A stretch of 64,000 bases of DNA. Source: an uncultured Schlesneria sp. (GTDB lineage: Bacteria > Planctomycetota > Planctomycetia > Planctomycetales > Planctomycetaceae). The stretch lies in the NCBI GenBank assembly GCA_903858935.1, contig CAIOKO010000143.1, positions 1 to 64,000 of the forward strand, in the 5' to 3' direction. The translations under genes and the position numbers were made by a program. The first letter of the stretch is position 1. The number at the start of each line of letters is the position of its first letter. The notes beneath the pieces are model-generated. The model was not told where the DNA came from. It did not search any database and worked only from the letters and a program-made list of their open reading frames with translations. Shown here piece by piece: positions 46,890-55,508 of the stretch.

Positions 46890-48719
46890 ATGGACAAGAC
46901 CATTTTACCATCGCAAACAAAACCGATCTCGCGGACCGAGCTGTTCTGGCTTTGGGGCGCGATCATATTTGGATCGATCGTCCGCCTGAGTTTCCCAGGT
47001 CGAATGGCGATCGAACATTTTGACGAGGGTGTCTACGCCTCGAATTTCTGGTTTGGTCCCGAAGATGATTTTTCGTATCCCGCTCGCTACTTGTATGCTC
47101 CGCCACTGCTGCCGGCTGTCATTGAATGGACAATGATTATTGCGTCATTGTGCGGGGTCAAACCAACGGGATTTATTCCAATCATCCCCTGCCTGATTGC
47201 TGGCATCGCGATGATTCCATCCATCTGGTGGGTTTGCCGTCGATGGTTTGGACCGGTCGCGGGATTGACTTCGGCCTGGCTCGTCGCCACGAGCGACTTC
47301 CACGCCAGCTACAGCCGTGCTGCTTTGACCGATGTTCCCGTCTGTCTTTTCATACTGTGGGCCGTCTATTTTATCGAACGCACGTTCGCAGAGATCGCGC
47401 CAAAAGACGTCGTTTCGAATGAACGGAAACCGCCAAAGCGGAATCCGTCACTGGGAAATTTGCCTTGGCGACCCATCGTTTTCGCCGGAATTTTCACGGC
47501 GTTGGCATGGTGGACGAAGTACAACGGATGGCTTCCACTGGCGATTGGACTTGCTGGTGGGACGCTTTGGCAGTTGCTGACGCCACGCGATGACCGACGA
47601 ATTCTCCGTACGCTCGGGTGTTGGCTCTTGATCGCAACGATCGCCTTCGTCGCATGGTCACCCGTATTGTGGGGACTTCAAAAGCATGGAGGTTATGCGG
47701 CTGTTGCATCTAACCATCGGAAATATGTCGTCACTTTCGGGCAGGGTTTCGGGCAGATTAAATCAGTTTGGTTGAGTTCCGCGTGGAGGCAACTGGTAAA
47801 TGTTGGCATTTACGAAAACCCTTTAGATGTCTTTTACGGTCCTTTTCACGACCGTCAATTCCCGGGAGAAATGATTCCATTCCGAACCGACGTGTATTTG
47901 AATTACGCCAAAACGGGAGGCTGGACTTATCTGATATCCGGTCTTCGAGACTGGGTGTTTACCTCAGTCATTCCGCTGTTAATGCCGTTGGCCAGTCTGG
48001 TGTTAAGCGTCGTGATTTGTTCGTCGGTCATCTTTAAGAATCGCGAATCGTCGTTACGGCGGTCTTTGTGCGTCACTGCAGCCTGGTTTGCAGGGCTGAC
48101 CTTCGCAACGCCATTTTATTACCCATATCCTCGACTTGTCTTGCCGTGGCTTTGCTCAACGTGGATTTGCATCGGCCTCGCACTGGAAACCTGGCTCCAT
48201 CGATCCGCTCGCGTAATCGAAACCTCGTTGACTGGATTACAGTCGTTGACTTTTACCTTTGTCGTCTTGTCAATGTGCCTCTGTTCTGGTATCCGGTTGG
48301 TAAGCGGTTGTGCGTTCGCATGGAGCGATCGTACGACCGTTCAAATGGCCTCAAGACAATTTGCGGCTGAAGTACGCAAAGAGGCCATCTCAAGCATTTC
48401 GGAAAGCGAAGCGGTTGTCTACGTGATCGGTGACCCCGCTTTATTCTTCGGGTTGAAGGCCGCTGGATTACCGGCGGTGGGGCCTGTTCAGGGTCTTGGG
48501 TTTATGCAGCGAACTGTTGTGGGACCGACGTTCGTCGCTTTTCCCTCACGAGATTCAGCGATGTCGATTGACGATCGAGAATTACTGAGCTCATGGCGAT
48601 TTGAGTTCGCGAGTCGAATGCAAGAGCTGCCAAGTCATCTCGTTTTATTCGATGACATACCGGGGCCATCTCATTTGTTTTCACGTCCCGAATCGAAGTT
48701 GTTTCGTTTCGTGAAGTAA
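46890..48719 (+). CDS. GT39/ArnT-like membrane glycosyltransferase
   Basis: 609 aa from ATG 46890; a TTG at 46848 would give 623 aa. About eleven to thirteen membrane segments. The first periplasmic loop has the family's acidic motif in HFDEGVYA (DEGVY), followed by RYLYAPPLLPAVIEW, WVCRRWFGPVAGLTSAWLVAT, SRAALTDVPVCLF, and ALAWWTKYNGWLPLAIG. These fit PMT/ArnT enzymes, which move a sugar from a polyprenyl-phosphate donor to protein or lipid. Acceptor unknown. A C-terminal soluble part has no recognised match. Confidence 0.8.
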   Translation: MDKTILPSQTKPISRTELFWLWGAIIFGSIVRLSFPGRMAIEHFDEGVYASNFWFGPEDDFSYPARYLYAPPLLPAVIEWTMIIASLCGVKPTGFIPIIPCLIAGIAMIPSIWWVCRRWFGPVAGLTSAWLVATSDFHASYSRAALTDVPVCLFILWAVYFIERTFAEIAPKDVVSNERKPPKRNPSLGNLPWRPIVFAGIFTALAWWTKYNGWLPLAIGLAGGTLWQLLTPRDDRRILRTLGCWLLIATIAFVAWSPVLWGLQKHGGYAAVASNHRKYVVTFGQGFGQIKSVWLSSAWRQLVNVGIYENPLDVFYGPFHDRQFPGEMIPFRTDVYLNYAKTGGWTYLISGLRDWVFTSVIPLLMPLASLVLSVVICSSVIFKNRESSLRRSLCVTAAWFAGLTFATPFYYPYPRLVLPWLCSTWICIGLALETWLHRSARVIETSLTGLQSLTFTFVVLSMCLCSGIRLVSGCAFAWSDRTTVQMASRQFAAEVRKEAISSISESEAVVYVIGDPALFFGLKAAGLPAVGPVQGLGFMQRTVVGPTFVAFPSRDSAMSIDDRELLSSWRFEFASRMQELPSHLVLFDDIPGPSHLFSRPESKLFRFVK

Positions 48720-48937
48720 GTTGACCTCATGATTTTCGTCGTTCGAACTCCTCAGATCGTTGTTTTTACTTTTCACTGAGTTTTTCGTTTTGTATGGCGA
48801 ATCGGTTCGTAAGTTCCTCTTGTCCGTTTTTCGCGGTCGCGATTACAATCAGGTTCTATCCAGCGCCTCACCTTTGTCAGTCACTTTACGCCGCCAAGGA
48901 TTGCGCGGCGCAGATGCGTTTCGCCAAGGAAAGAATC

Positions 48938-49882
48938 ATGGACGAGCAACTTGATCAAGTACATTCCATTCCAGAACCGTCGCGACGACGACTTGGACGT
49001 GGCTTGAACGCTTTGATGGGAACCGCTTCGATCGGCGGTACCGATGAGGCGAATGCTTCCAGTCAAACAGAAATTTCCGTCGAATTGATCGAGCGAAATC
49101 CGTTTCAGCCGAGGCAAGATTTTGATCAGACGGCGATTAATGAGTTGGTCGACAGCATTCGAATCCACGGCGTCTTGCAGCCGCTTCTGGTTCGAGCCGC
49201 AGGTGATGGCTACCAGTTGATCGCGGGTGAACGACGATTGATCTCGGCCAAGAAAGCGGGCCTGCATCAGGTTCCGTGTCGAGTTCTCAGCCTTACGGAT
49301 CAACAGGTCAGCGAAGTCGCGCTCGAAGAAAATCTGAAGCGACAGGATCTGAATGTACTTGAAAAGGCGATTGCCTTCCAAGACTATCTGAAACGGTTCG
49401 GTTGCACGATCGAAGACTTGGCCCGACGACTCTCGTTCGAACGATCCACGGTCAGCAATATGTTGCGACTTTTGGAACTTCCTGAAGCTGTGAAAACCGA
49501 CCTTCGCGCTGATAAGATCAGTGCTGGACATGCTCGCGCATTGCTGGCTCTGAAAAGTGAAGACGCCCAAGTTGAGCTTTCTCAGCGAATTCAAAAAGAG
49601 ACTTTATCAGTTCGAAAGACGGAAGAGGCCGTTCGGGAACTGATCGCCCCGAAGGATGCGGATGTCGTGCCTTTCCCTACATCCGAAGAAAAGACAGGGA
49701 CGCCTGCTGCAAGTCACACGTCCCACATCGCGGGGCTTCAGAATCAGCTTCGAGATTGGCTGGGAGCCAACGTCGAAATCAAGCTTTCGGGAAAAGCCAA
49801 GGACAAAGGCAAGATTATTATTGATTTCGGGTCAAACGACGATTTTGAGCGAATCGTGGGCAAATTACAGCGAGCTGCATAA
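48938..49882 (+). CDS. parB: ParB/Spo0J chromosome-partitioning protein
   Basis: 314 aa from ATG 48938 (AAGGA upstream); the longer frame is not family-like. RRRLGRGLNALMG is the N-terminal segment that stimulates ParA; the CTPase/clamp domain has NPFQPRQDFD, GVLQPLLVR, the C-motif LIAGERRLISAKKAG and EENLKRQDLNVLEKA. A helix-turn-helix (CTIEDLARRLSFERSTVSNMLRLLELP) binds parS. A C-terminal dimer domain ends the protein. Fifteen bases after its stop lies the first of several parS sites. No parA gene is adjacent; upstream is the GT39 gene. Confidence 0.95.
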   Translation: MDEQLDQVHSIPEPSRRRLGRGLNALMGTASIGGTDEANASSQTEISVELIERNPFQPRQDFDQTAINELVDSIRIHGVLQPLLVRAAGDGYQLIAGERRLISAKKAGLHQVPCRVLSLTDQQVSEVALEENLKRQDLNVLEKAIAFQDYLKRFGCTIEDLARRLSFERSTVSNMLRLLELPEAVKTDLRADKISAGHARALLALKSEDAQVELSQRIQKETLSVRKTEEAVRELIAPKDADVVPFPTSEEKTGTPAASHTSHIAGLQNQLRDWLGANVEIKLSGKAKDKGKIIIDFGSNDDFERIVGKLQRAA

Positions 49883-49897
49883 TTCTGACAAGTTTTC

Positions 49898-49911
49898 GTT
49901 TCACGTGAAAC
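49898..49911. promoter_or_regulatory. parS site 1
   Basis: Perfect 14-bp palindrome GTTTCACGTGAAAC, the core of the bacterial parS consensus recognised by ParB. It lies between the parB stop and tRNA-Pro. Confidence 0.93.
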
Positions 49912-49958
49912 AGCGACATTGACGGTTTGGTCGTCGCTCCCTAAACTCTCCGCTCGCG

Positions 49959-50033
49959 CGGGATGTAGCTCAGCTTGGCTAGAGCGCCTGGTTTGGGACC
50001 AGGAAGTCGCAGGTTCGAATCCTGTCATCCCGA
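49959..50033 (+). tRNA. tRNA-Pro (anticodon TGG)
   Basis: 75 bases fold into a full cloverleaf: acceptor stem CGGGATG with CATCCCG, D arm GCTC/GAGC, anticodon stem CCTGG/CCAGG with loop TTTGGGA (anticodon TGG), T arm GCAGG-TTCGAAT-CCTGT, discriminator A. CCA is not encoded. A strong terminator follows. Confidence 0.96.
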
Positions 50034-50048
50034 TTTTTTCCGAAGTCA

Positions 50049-50085
50049 GCAAGGCAGCTCGATTAGAGCTGCCTTGCTCCTTTTT
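50049..50085 (+). terminator. Intrinsic terminator after tRNA-Pro
   Basis: GCAAGGCAGCTC (50049-50060) and GAGCTGCCTTGC (50066-50077) form a perfect 12-bp stem with a GATTA loop, followed by TCCTTTTT. It ends 52 bases after the tRNA. Confidence 0.9.
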
Positions 50086-50330
50086 AGCGTCAAACAGTTT
50101 GATCTCTCTCATTTGCGAAGAGAAACGGGTCAAACGGTTTGGCTGAAAAATCCGAACTGATGTCGATCGACCGGGTGCCACGATTGTTTCTTTTACCGTC
50201 GAACGGCTTTCCGAAAGAAAGCCCGGCGAAGTGGGATTGATCGTGTAGACGTCATCCCATTGCATTGATAGCTGCGGGGCAAACGAAAGATTCGGTGACG
50301 ATTTAACGCGACGTTCTGGGTTACTTCAAT

Positions 50331-52055
50331 TTACTCAATGATGTCCCCCGCAGCCTTCAGTCGTTTCACGTGAAACATAATCGGACCAGATGTCCTTCCC
50401 GGCTGGCTTTCAATCGTGTTCACCGCAAATTGCTCGATCGGCAATTCTCCAAGAATTGCTGAAACGGCATCTGCCTCGGCGTTTCCGCCATCATGCCCGG
50501 TGTATGCAAGCGCCGTCAACGCTCCACCGGGCCTTAACAAGGTGAGCGCTTGAAGAATTCCTTTTCGAGTTGACTCGGAACTCGTCACGACATTCTTGTC
50601 TGCTCCTGGAAGATATCCAAGGTTAAACATCACTGCGGCGACCCTACCGTGATACTCTCGAGGGATAAGACGTGTGAGATCGGCGTGGTTACCGTGGATC
50701 AATATGACGTTTTGTACTTTGGCGTCATTGAGCCTCCGTGCCGTTTTTTCGAGAGCGATCTCTTGAATATCGAATGCAAAAACTGTCCCCTCGGGGCCTA
50801 CAAGCTCCGCCAGGAATTGCGTATCGTGCCCGTTGCCGGCAGTTGCATCGATCGCGATTTCGCCTTTACTAACGAGGTCTCGAAGGGTGTCATGGGCTTG
50901 GATTGTCAAAGCCTGATTCTTTCCGCGTTTCACGTGATTGTTCAATGAAGTGGTCTCCTTTCCAAATGAACTCAACGATACCACCCTCGAGGTCCAGTTC
51001 GTCTTTCTGTTGAGGTCAACCGACGCATCGACCTGGCGACCTTCGATCAACATACAGGCCATCTGGTTGGCAAAGAATGGAGCTTGAAGGACTCCTTTTG
51101 AACCGAGTCCGTTGAAGCAGGCGAGGCGAGGCTCGGCAGGTAGACGTCCGAGAATGGGATATTGATTACGGTGGATGGGGCGAATTCCCGCCTCATGAGC
51201 AACAACTTCGATCGGTAATCGAAGAAACGAAGTCAGCTTACTTACGATTTCGTTTCGTCCTTTTTCCGTGGGGACTGCGTCCAATGATTTCCAGTCATAG
51301 GTCGATCCGGTTTTGAAAAGTTCTTCTCCGAAGGGTGCGAGCCAGACACCTTGATGCAGGACACGGCTCTCTGCTAACCCTGGAATTCTGAGTGTGAGAA
51401 TCTCACCTTTCGCCGGCTTGAACTGGACGTGACATAACCACGGGTTATTAATCGCTTCAACCCCTTGGCAAAAGATGAGTGTCTTCGCTCTGATGCCAAG
51501 CGTCGGTACGACAACTCCGTCTTGGTTGATTTGCAAGTCACGAGAAACATCCACGTCACTGGAATGGAATGAATTTTCTGCTTCAAAGGTTTTTCGTGAT
51601 GCGTCCAGGTAGCGGGAAACTTCCAGCTGCCCCCCATCCGACATTTCAAAAGCTCCCATCGGATTGTCGAACCAGGTCTCATTGAGATGTCGGAGGGGTT
51701 CGCTGACGATTCCAAGATATTCTCCAGCATTCCTCCGGCGTTGAAACGCTGAGGCTTCAGCTTCGTTGGCAAACAGTCTGACCATCGATCGTCGTGAAAA
51801 GAATTGGCTTTTCGTTTCCGACTGGACTCGATCGTAGAACGAAATTGCGGCCGTCCATAACTCATCGAAGCGCCATGACTTGATCATCTTTTGCCCGGTG
51901 ATCGGCGTAACGAGTCCCGCAGCGATCCTTGACGAAGTTACGGGTTCCTGACGGTCGACAACTAAAAATCGAGAACCGGCCCAACGAAGACACCACGCGA
52001 GAGACGTCCCTGCGATTCCCTGACCCACGATGACGAAATCGAATTCGGATCTCAT
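50331..52055 (-). CDS. Fused DAO-family oxidoreductase and YtqB/MnmM-like methyltransferase (MnmC-like bifunctional candidate)
   Basis: 574 aa. Residues about 1-360 are a FAD-dependent DAO oxidoreductase: FVIVGQGIAGTSLAW (FAD loop), SRIAAGLVTPITG, GIRPIHRNQYPILG and FNGLGSKGVLQAPFFA, the last two resembling the MnmC1 half of E. coli MnmC. After a short linker (about 363-382), residues 385-570 are a SAM methyltransferase of the YtqB/MnmM family: AIDATAGNGHDTQFLAEL, VMFNLGYLPGADK, and ALAYTGHDGG. MnmC1 removes carboxymethyl from cmnm5U34 and MnmM methylates nm5U34, so the fusion could do both steps. Two parS-like sites lie inside the gene. Confidence 0.82.
   Translation of the reverse strand: MRSEFDFVIVGQGIAGTSLAWCLRWAGSRFLVVDRQEPVTSSRIAAGLVTPITGQKMIKSWRFDELWTAAISFYDRVQSETKSQFFSRRSMVRLFANEAEASAFQRRRNAGEYLGIVSEPLRHLNETWFDNPMGAFEMSDGGQLEVSRYLDASRKTFEAENSFHSSDVDVSRDLQINQDGVVVPTLGIRAKTLIFCQGVEAINNPWLCHVQFKPAKGEILTLRIPGLAESRVLHQGVWLAPFGEELFKTGSTYDWKSLDAVPTEKGRNEIVSKLTSFLRLPIEVVAHEAGIRPIHRNQYPILGRLPAEPRLACFNGLGSKGVLQAPFFANQMACMLIEGRQVDASVDLNRKTNWTSRVVSLSSFGKETTSLNNHVKRGKNQALTIQAHDTLRDLVSKGEIAIDATAGNGHDTQFLAELVGPEGTVFAFDIQEIALEKTARRLNDAKVQNVILIHGNHADLTRLIPREYHGRVAAVMFNLGYLPGADKNVVTSSESTRKGILQALTLLRPGGALTALAYTGHDGGNAEADAVSAILGELPIEQFAVNTIESQPGRTSGPIMFHVKRLKAAGDIIE
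50363..50376. promoter_or_regulatory. parS site 2 (inside the fusion gene)
   Basis: Perfect GTTTCACGTGAAAC within the last codons of the oxidoreductase-methyltransferase gene, where it encodes FHVKR on the minus strand. Confidence 0.9.
50927..50940. promoter_or_regulatory. Degenerate parS-like site
   Basis: GTTTCACGTGATTG keeps 11 of the 14 parS core bases, including CACGTG. It lies in the linker between the two domains of the fusion protein, encoding NHVKR. It may be a weak site or a decayed copy. Confidence 0.5.
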
Positions 52056-52071
52056 GCAGTTTTTTGGCTCC

Positions 52072-52085
52072 GTTTCACGTGAAAC
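52072..52085. promoter_or_regulatory. parS site 3
   Basis: Perfect GTTTCACGTGAAAC, 16 bases upstream of the fusion gene's start, in the 165-base gap to the ThuA gene. The position could also influence that promoter. Confidence 0.93.
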
Positions 52086-52140
52086 ATCTAAACCACTTTG
52101 AAGCCTTCTCGGGGCTTCAATTTCCCGAATGCAACTCGGC

Positions 52141-52154
52141 GTTTCACGTGAAAC
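52141..52154. promoter_or_regulatory. parS site 4
   Basis: Perfect GTTTCACGTGAAAC, 55 bases from site 3 and 66 bases from the end of the ThuA gene. Confidence 0.93.
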
Positions 52155-52220
52155 GGGGCGATCGCTGGTAATTGTTACGCGTGTTGCTTTTTCTCGATGG
52201 CGAGGAGGTCCGTTTGTAGA

Positions 52221-53090
52221 TTACTTCTCATTCTTGACACCAGCACCGTCAGGCAGTTCGATCTCTCTTTCAGAGAGATCGAGCCTCAATCCTTCGGTCG
52301 GGATTGTTTCTTTCAGCGTCCACATGATCCCCTGGATGACTAATCTTCGGTATTCGATCCTTTCCCAGTTCTGATGAAAATGAAGTCCCGAAAACCCGAA
52401 CGATCGACCGTCATCCTCTCGCTGCCAAGCCCAGGCAACTGCGTAATTTTCCTGGCCAATTTGTGCGTTCATTAGCACCGTATGTCCGCGACGATGTGCA
52501 GGAAATTTCAATGCATAATACAGCTCATCGTGTGCGTGAAATGGATTAATTCCGTAAAGGACCGGATGCGGTGTCAATGACGGGACGAGTTGAAAATCGT
52601 CGACCTTGTATTTTCGATCTGGACCGCCATGACAGCCACCAAACAATGAAACAAAATCTGGAATCGGCTCTGCCTCCCGGGTTCCCATCCCCCAATGAAG
52701 AGCACTTAATCCCCCGCCGCGTTTAGAGAGGCGCTCAAATGCAGCGAGTCGTTCCTTCTCTTCGCTGACCCACGTAGCACCTTCAGTAAGAAACAGAACC
52801 GCTGCGTCAGCGCCATCGAGAAGTTCTGGACCGCTGTTCCAAGGGTTGTCTGCTTGTTCGATGATGACCTTATATTTTCCTAAATCATTAAGAAATTTGG
52901 CAATCAACCGGATTCCAGCCATGTACTCGTGAGTTGTTTTGGGGTGTGTGTCAGGGCGTTGGCCCAGCAATAGGACTCGTTTAGAAGTCGAAGTCCGCGT
53001 CACTGGATCGGCCGCGAATATATACGACGACCACGATGAGAAGGCCAGAGTGAGCGAAATGTAAAATGCAGGCAGGGATTTAGACCGCAT
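52221..53090 (-). CDS. Exported ThuA-like protein
   Basis: 289 aa from ATG 53090; a longer start at 53114 is possible. Signal peptide: AFYISLTLAFSSWSSYIFA. The mature part fits the ThuA/trehalose-utilisation (class I glutamine-amidotransferase-like) fold: VLLLGQRPDTHPKTTHEY, DGADAAVLFLTEGATW, GGGLSALHWGMG, FGGCHGG, PHPVLYGINPFHAHDELYYAL, and FSGLHFHQNW. Planctomycete ThuA proteins are numerous, probably act on sugar-related substrates in the periplasm, and have no proven activity here. The stop lies near parS site 4. Confidence 0.88.
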   Translation of the reverse strand: MRSKSLPAFYISLTLAFSSWSSYIFAADPVTRTSTSKRVLLLGQRPDTHPKTTHEYMAGIRLIAKFLNDLGKYKVIIEQADNPWNSGPELLDGADAAVLFLTEGATWVSEEKERLAAFERLSKRGGGLSALHWGMGTREAEPIPDFVSLFGGCHGGPDRKYKVDDFQLVPSLTPHPVLYGINPFHAHDELYYALKFPAHRRGHTVLMNAQIGQENYAVAWAWQREDDGRSFGFSGLHFHQNWERIEYRRLVIQGIMWTLKETIPTEGLRLDLSEREIELPDGAGVKNEK

Positions 53091-53282
53091 GTAACACCGT
53101 AAAAGTAAACGCAAAAATTGAACCCAGAGCCATCAACGCAAAAAGGCGACAAGGATCCTCGCAAAAACCTTTTCATCAAGAATACGAAACTTTGAGAAAA
53201 TCTTGTACGAAATCCGCCGCGAGATTCCACTAATTCAAGAAAGAGAACCACGGATATTTGTTTGTTGAAAGGCGTGTTTGTC

Positions 53283-55475
53283 ATGCGACTGACTTTGAGA
53301 ACCCTGTTGGCATATCTAGATGATGTCCTAGAACCTGCAGACACGAAAGTCATAGGGATTAAGATTCAAGAGAGTCCGATGGCTCAATTGCTGGTGAGTC
53401 GCATTCGAGATGTGATGCGTCGGCGCCGGCTGAAAGCCCCCGAAGTTTTTGGCCCCGAAATGGGGATCGATCCAAACATTGTCGCCCAGTACCTCGATAC
53501 AACCTTGCCTGCCGAGCGTTACGCTGATGTGGAACGAGTTCTACTGGCCTCCGACGAAATGTTGGCTGAGGCTGCGGCATGTCACCAGGTGTTGCCGGTC
53601 TGGCTTGCTAATCCGATCGAGGTATCTGCGTCGAGTCGAGAACGACTCTATGCGCTGGGACCGGTGGATGTTTCGTCGCAGTTATCTCTTACTGCCGACC
53701 AATTTTCGCAAGGAGCGAAACTATCGTCCGAACTGGTTGCAGAACGAAATAGGACGGTGTCGGGCGAGAATGTCAAAGCCGATCCTTCACGTGACGGAGC
53801 GACTATCACGGTCCCCGACTATCTCAAACGGACTCCTTGGTATCAGCGTCTTTTTCCATCGGCACTTGTCGCGTTATTGGTTGTTGCTTGCATCGGCCTG
53901 TTGGCTCCTGGAATCATGACTGGTCTTCGGCAAGCCAAAAACGAAATTCAACTTCGCGGAGAACGAGATAAAGGGGGGGCACGGAGTGTTACGGATTATC
54001 AGTCAAGTTCAAGTGAATCACCACCCTGGGTCATTGACGCCGATTCACAACTCGCGAACCCCAAGCGAGCGTCGGGGCCTGCACTTGCCAATTCCGATTT
54101 GACGAAACTACCGCTCGATCTCGATCCTGTGCCGCCGAAAGACGATTTTGATGAAATGCAGGTTCCAGCTCCGGCACCATTGACGAATCCAATCGTCGCT
54201 GGATCGAATGCAGATAATCTGGTGTCGGACAAATCCACAAAACAATCTGCGAATTCTGAGCTTCCGCCACCGTCAAATCCGGCTCCGGCTCCTGCCGAAA
54301 ACGTTGCCGAAGTTCCGATCTCGTACAATTCTAATGAAGGGGTACTTCTCCATTTTGACGTGCCGAAGCAACGATGGTTTATGGTTCCGCACAGATCCGC
54401 GATGAAACCTGGCGAGCTTCTGGCGAATATCGAACCTTTTGAAACGGTACTCGATTTTGAAAAAGGCAGCCTCAGAACAACACTTCTGGGTGAGACCGTT
54501 GTCAATTTAATCAAGCCGATTGAAGTTGGCGTTGCAGGGATTGAGGTACGGCGCGGGCGACTATTGCTTCAAAGCAGTCGTTCCAACGAAAACCATATCC
54601 ACCGAATCGGGATCGCCATTGGAGAAGATCTCTGGAAACTGGATTTGCTTTCTCAAGAGACTCTGGTCGGATTGGAAGTGGCGCACCGTGAATCGACACA
54701 GTTTCAAAAGCTTCAAGAAGGCAATTGGTATCAAGCATCGCTTTATGTAATAACTGGTTCTGTGCAGTGGACTAATCAGGCAGGCAAAGTTCTGGAAATT
54801 GGTGATCATATGGCGTTGAACATTTCACCGGAAAAGAACCAACAGATTCGTTCGAATCCAATTTCATTCACGGTCGTTCCAGACTGGTGCGACAGCGGGA
54901 AACGAAAGGCCTTACCGCTTCGAAAACATCAGTCGCAGGTGCTGTTTGAGAAGACGTTCGAACTGGATCAGCCGATCGATGCATCGATGATCACTCTCGT
55001 GAAGAATTCCAAATTTCCCAAGATCGCGGAGCTGGCGGCACAGTGTCTGTCCGCTACAGATAACTATAGCGCACTGGTTGAAACATTAGCAGAATGTCAG
55101 CACGAAGAAGCCCGATTTGCAGCTCGCGACGGGTTAAGGCGTTGGTTGCCGCTTCAACCAGATCGTGGTTTGAAACTGATGAAAGAGTTGGAACTGTTTT
55201 ATCCGCCTTCAGAAGCCGATGCAATTTATCAGATGATGTGGGGATTTTCTCGCGAGGACGTCACAAACTCGAAGTCGAATTCCTGGCTATTCATGAATTG
55301 GATGCGCAGTACCAAACCAGAAATCCGAGAACTTGCGGACTATTGGGTGGAGCGGCTGACCGGCAAGAAAACTGAATACCGCGCCTTGGGCGGAACTGCG
55401 GCACAGCGGGAATCTCAGATTCACAGGATGGAAGACCAGATCGAGCGAAACAACGGGCTGGTCAAAGCTCCTTAA
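53283..55475 (+). CDS. Planctomycete single-pass membrane protein with MRLTLRTLLAYLDD head
   Basis: 730 aa from ATG 53283; a TTG at 53262 would add seven residues. The first ~115 residues (RLTLRTLLAYLDDVLEPADTKVIGIKI, FGPEMGIDPNIVAQYLDTTL, VERVLLASDEMLAEAAACHQVLPVWL) form a helical cytoplasmic domain that resembles anti-sigma-like or zf-HC2-type heads but without Cys. One membrane segment (about 205-225) follows, then a low-complexity Pro/Ser/Ala/Asp region to about 345 and a beta-rich outer domain with a FecR-like look (TVVNLIKPIEVGVAGIEVRRGRLLL). A helical C-terminus ends the protein. Function unknown; transmembrane signalling is plausible. Confidence 0.65.
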   Translation: MRLTLRTLLAYLDDVLEPADTKVIGIKIQESPMAQLLVSRIRDVMRRRRLKAPEVFGPEMGIDPNIVAQYLDTTLPAERYADVERVLLASDEMLAEAAACHQVLPVWLANPIEVSASSRERLYALGPVDVSSQLSLTADQFSQGAKLSSELVAERNRTVSGENVKADPSRDGATITVPDYLKRTPWYQRLFPSALVALLVVACIGLLAPGIMTGLRQAKNEIQLRGERDKGGARSVTDYQSSSSESPPWVIDADSQLANPKRASGPALANSDLTKLPLDLDPVPPKDDFDEMQVPAPAPLTNPIVAGSNADNLVSDKSTKQSANSELPPPSNPAPAPAENVAEVPISYNSNEGVLLHFDVPKQRWFMVPHRSAMKPGELLANIEPFETVLDFEKGSLRTTLLGETVVNLIKPIEVGVAGIEVRRGRLLLQSSRSNENHIHRIGIAIGEDLWKLDLLSQETLVGLEVAHRESTQFQKLQEGNWYQASLYVITGSVQWTNQAGKVLEIGDHMALNISPEKNQQIRSNPISFTVVPDWCDSGKRKALPLRKHQSQVLFEKTFELDQPIDASMITLVKNSKFPKIAELAAQCLSATDNYSALVETLAECQHEEARFAARDGLRRWLPLQPDRGLKLMKELELFYPPSEADAIYQMMWGFSREDVTNSKSNSWLFMNWMRSTKPEIRELADYWVERLTGKKTEYRALGGTAAQRESQIHRMEDQIERNNGLVKAP

Positions 55476-55508
55476 ACGTCGAAAATAAAGAAGGATCCGC
55501 AGGGCATC

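Noticed and set aside
48720..48937. A short parA or longer ParB start in the gap before parB
   Set aside because: The upstream extension of the parB frame shows no family similarity, and no Walker motif exists there.
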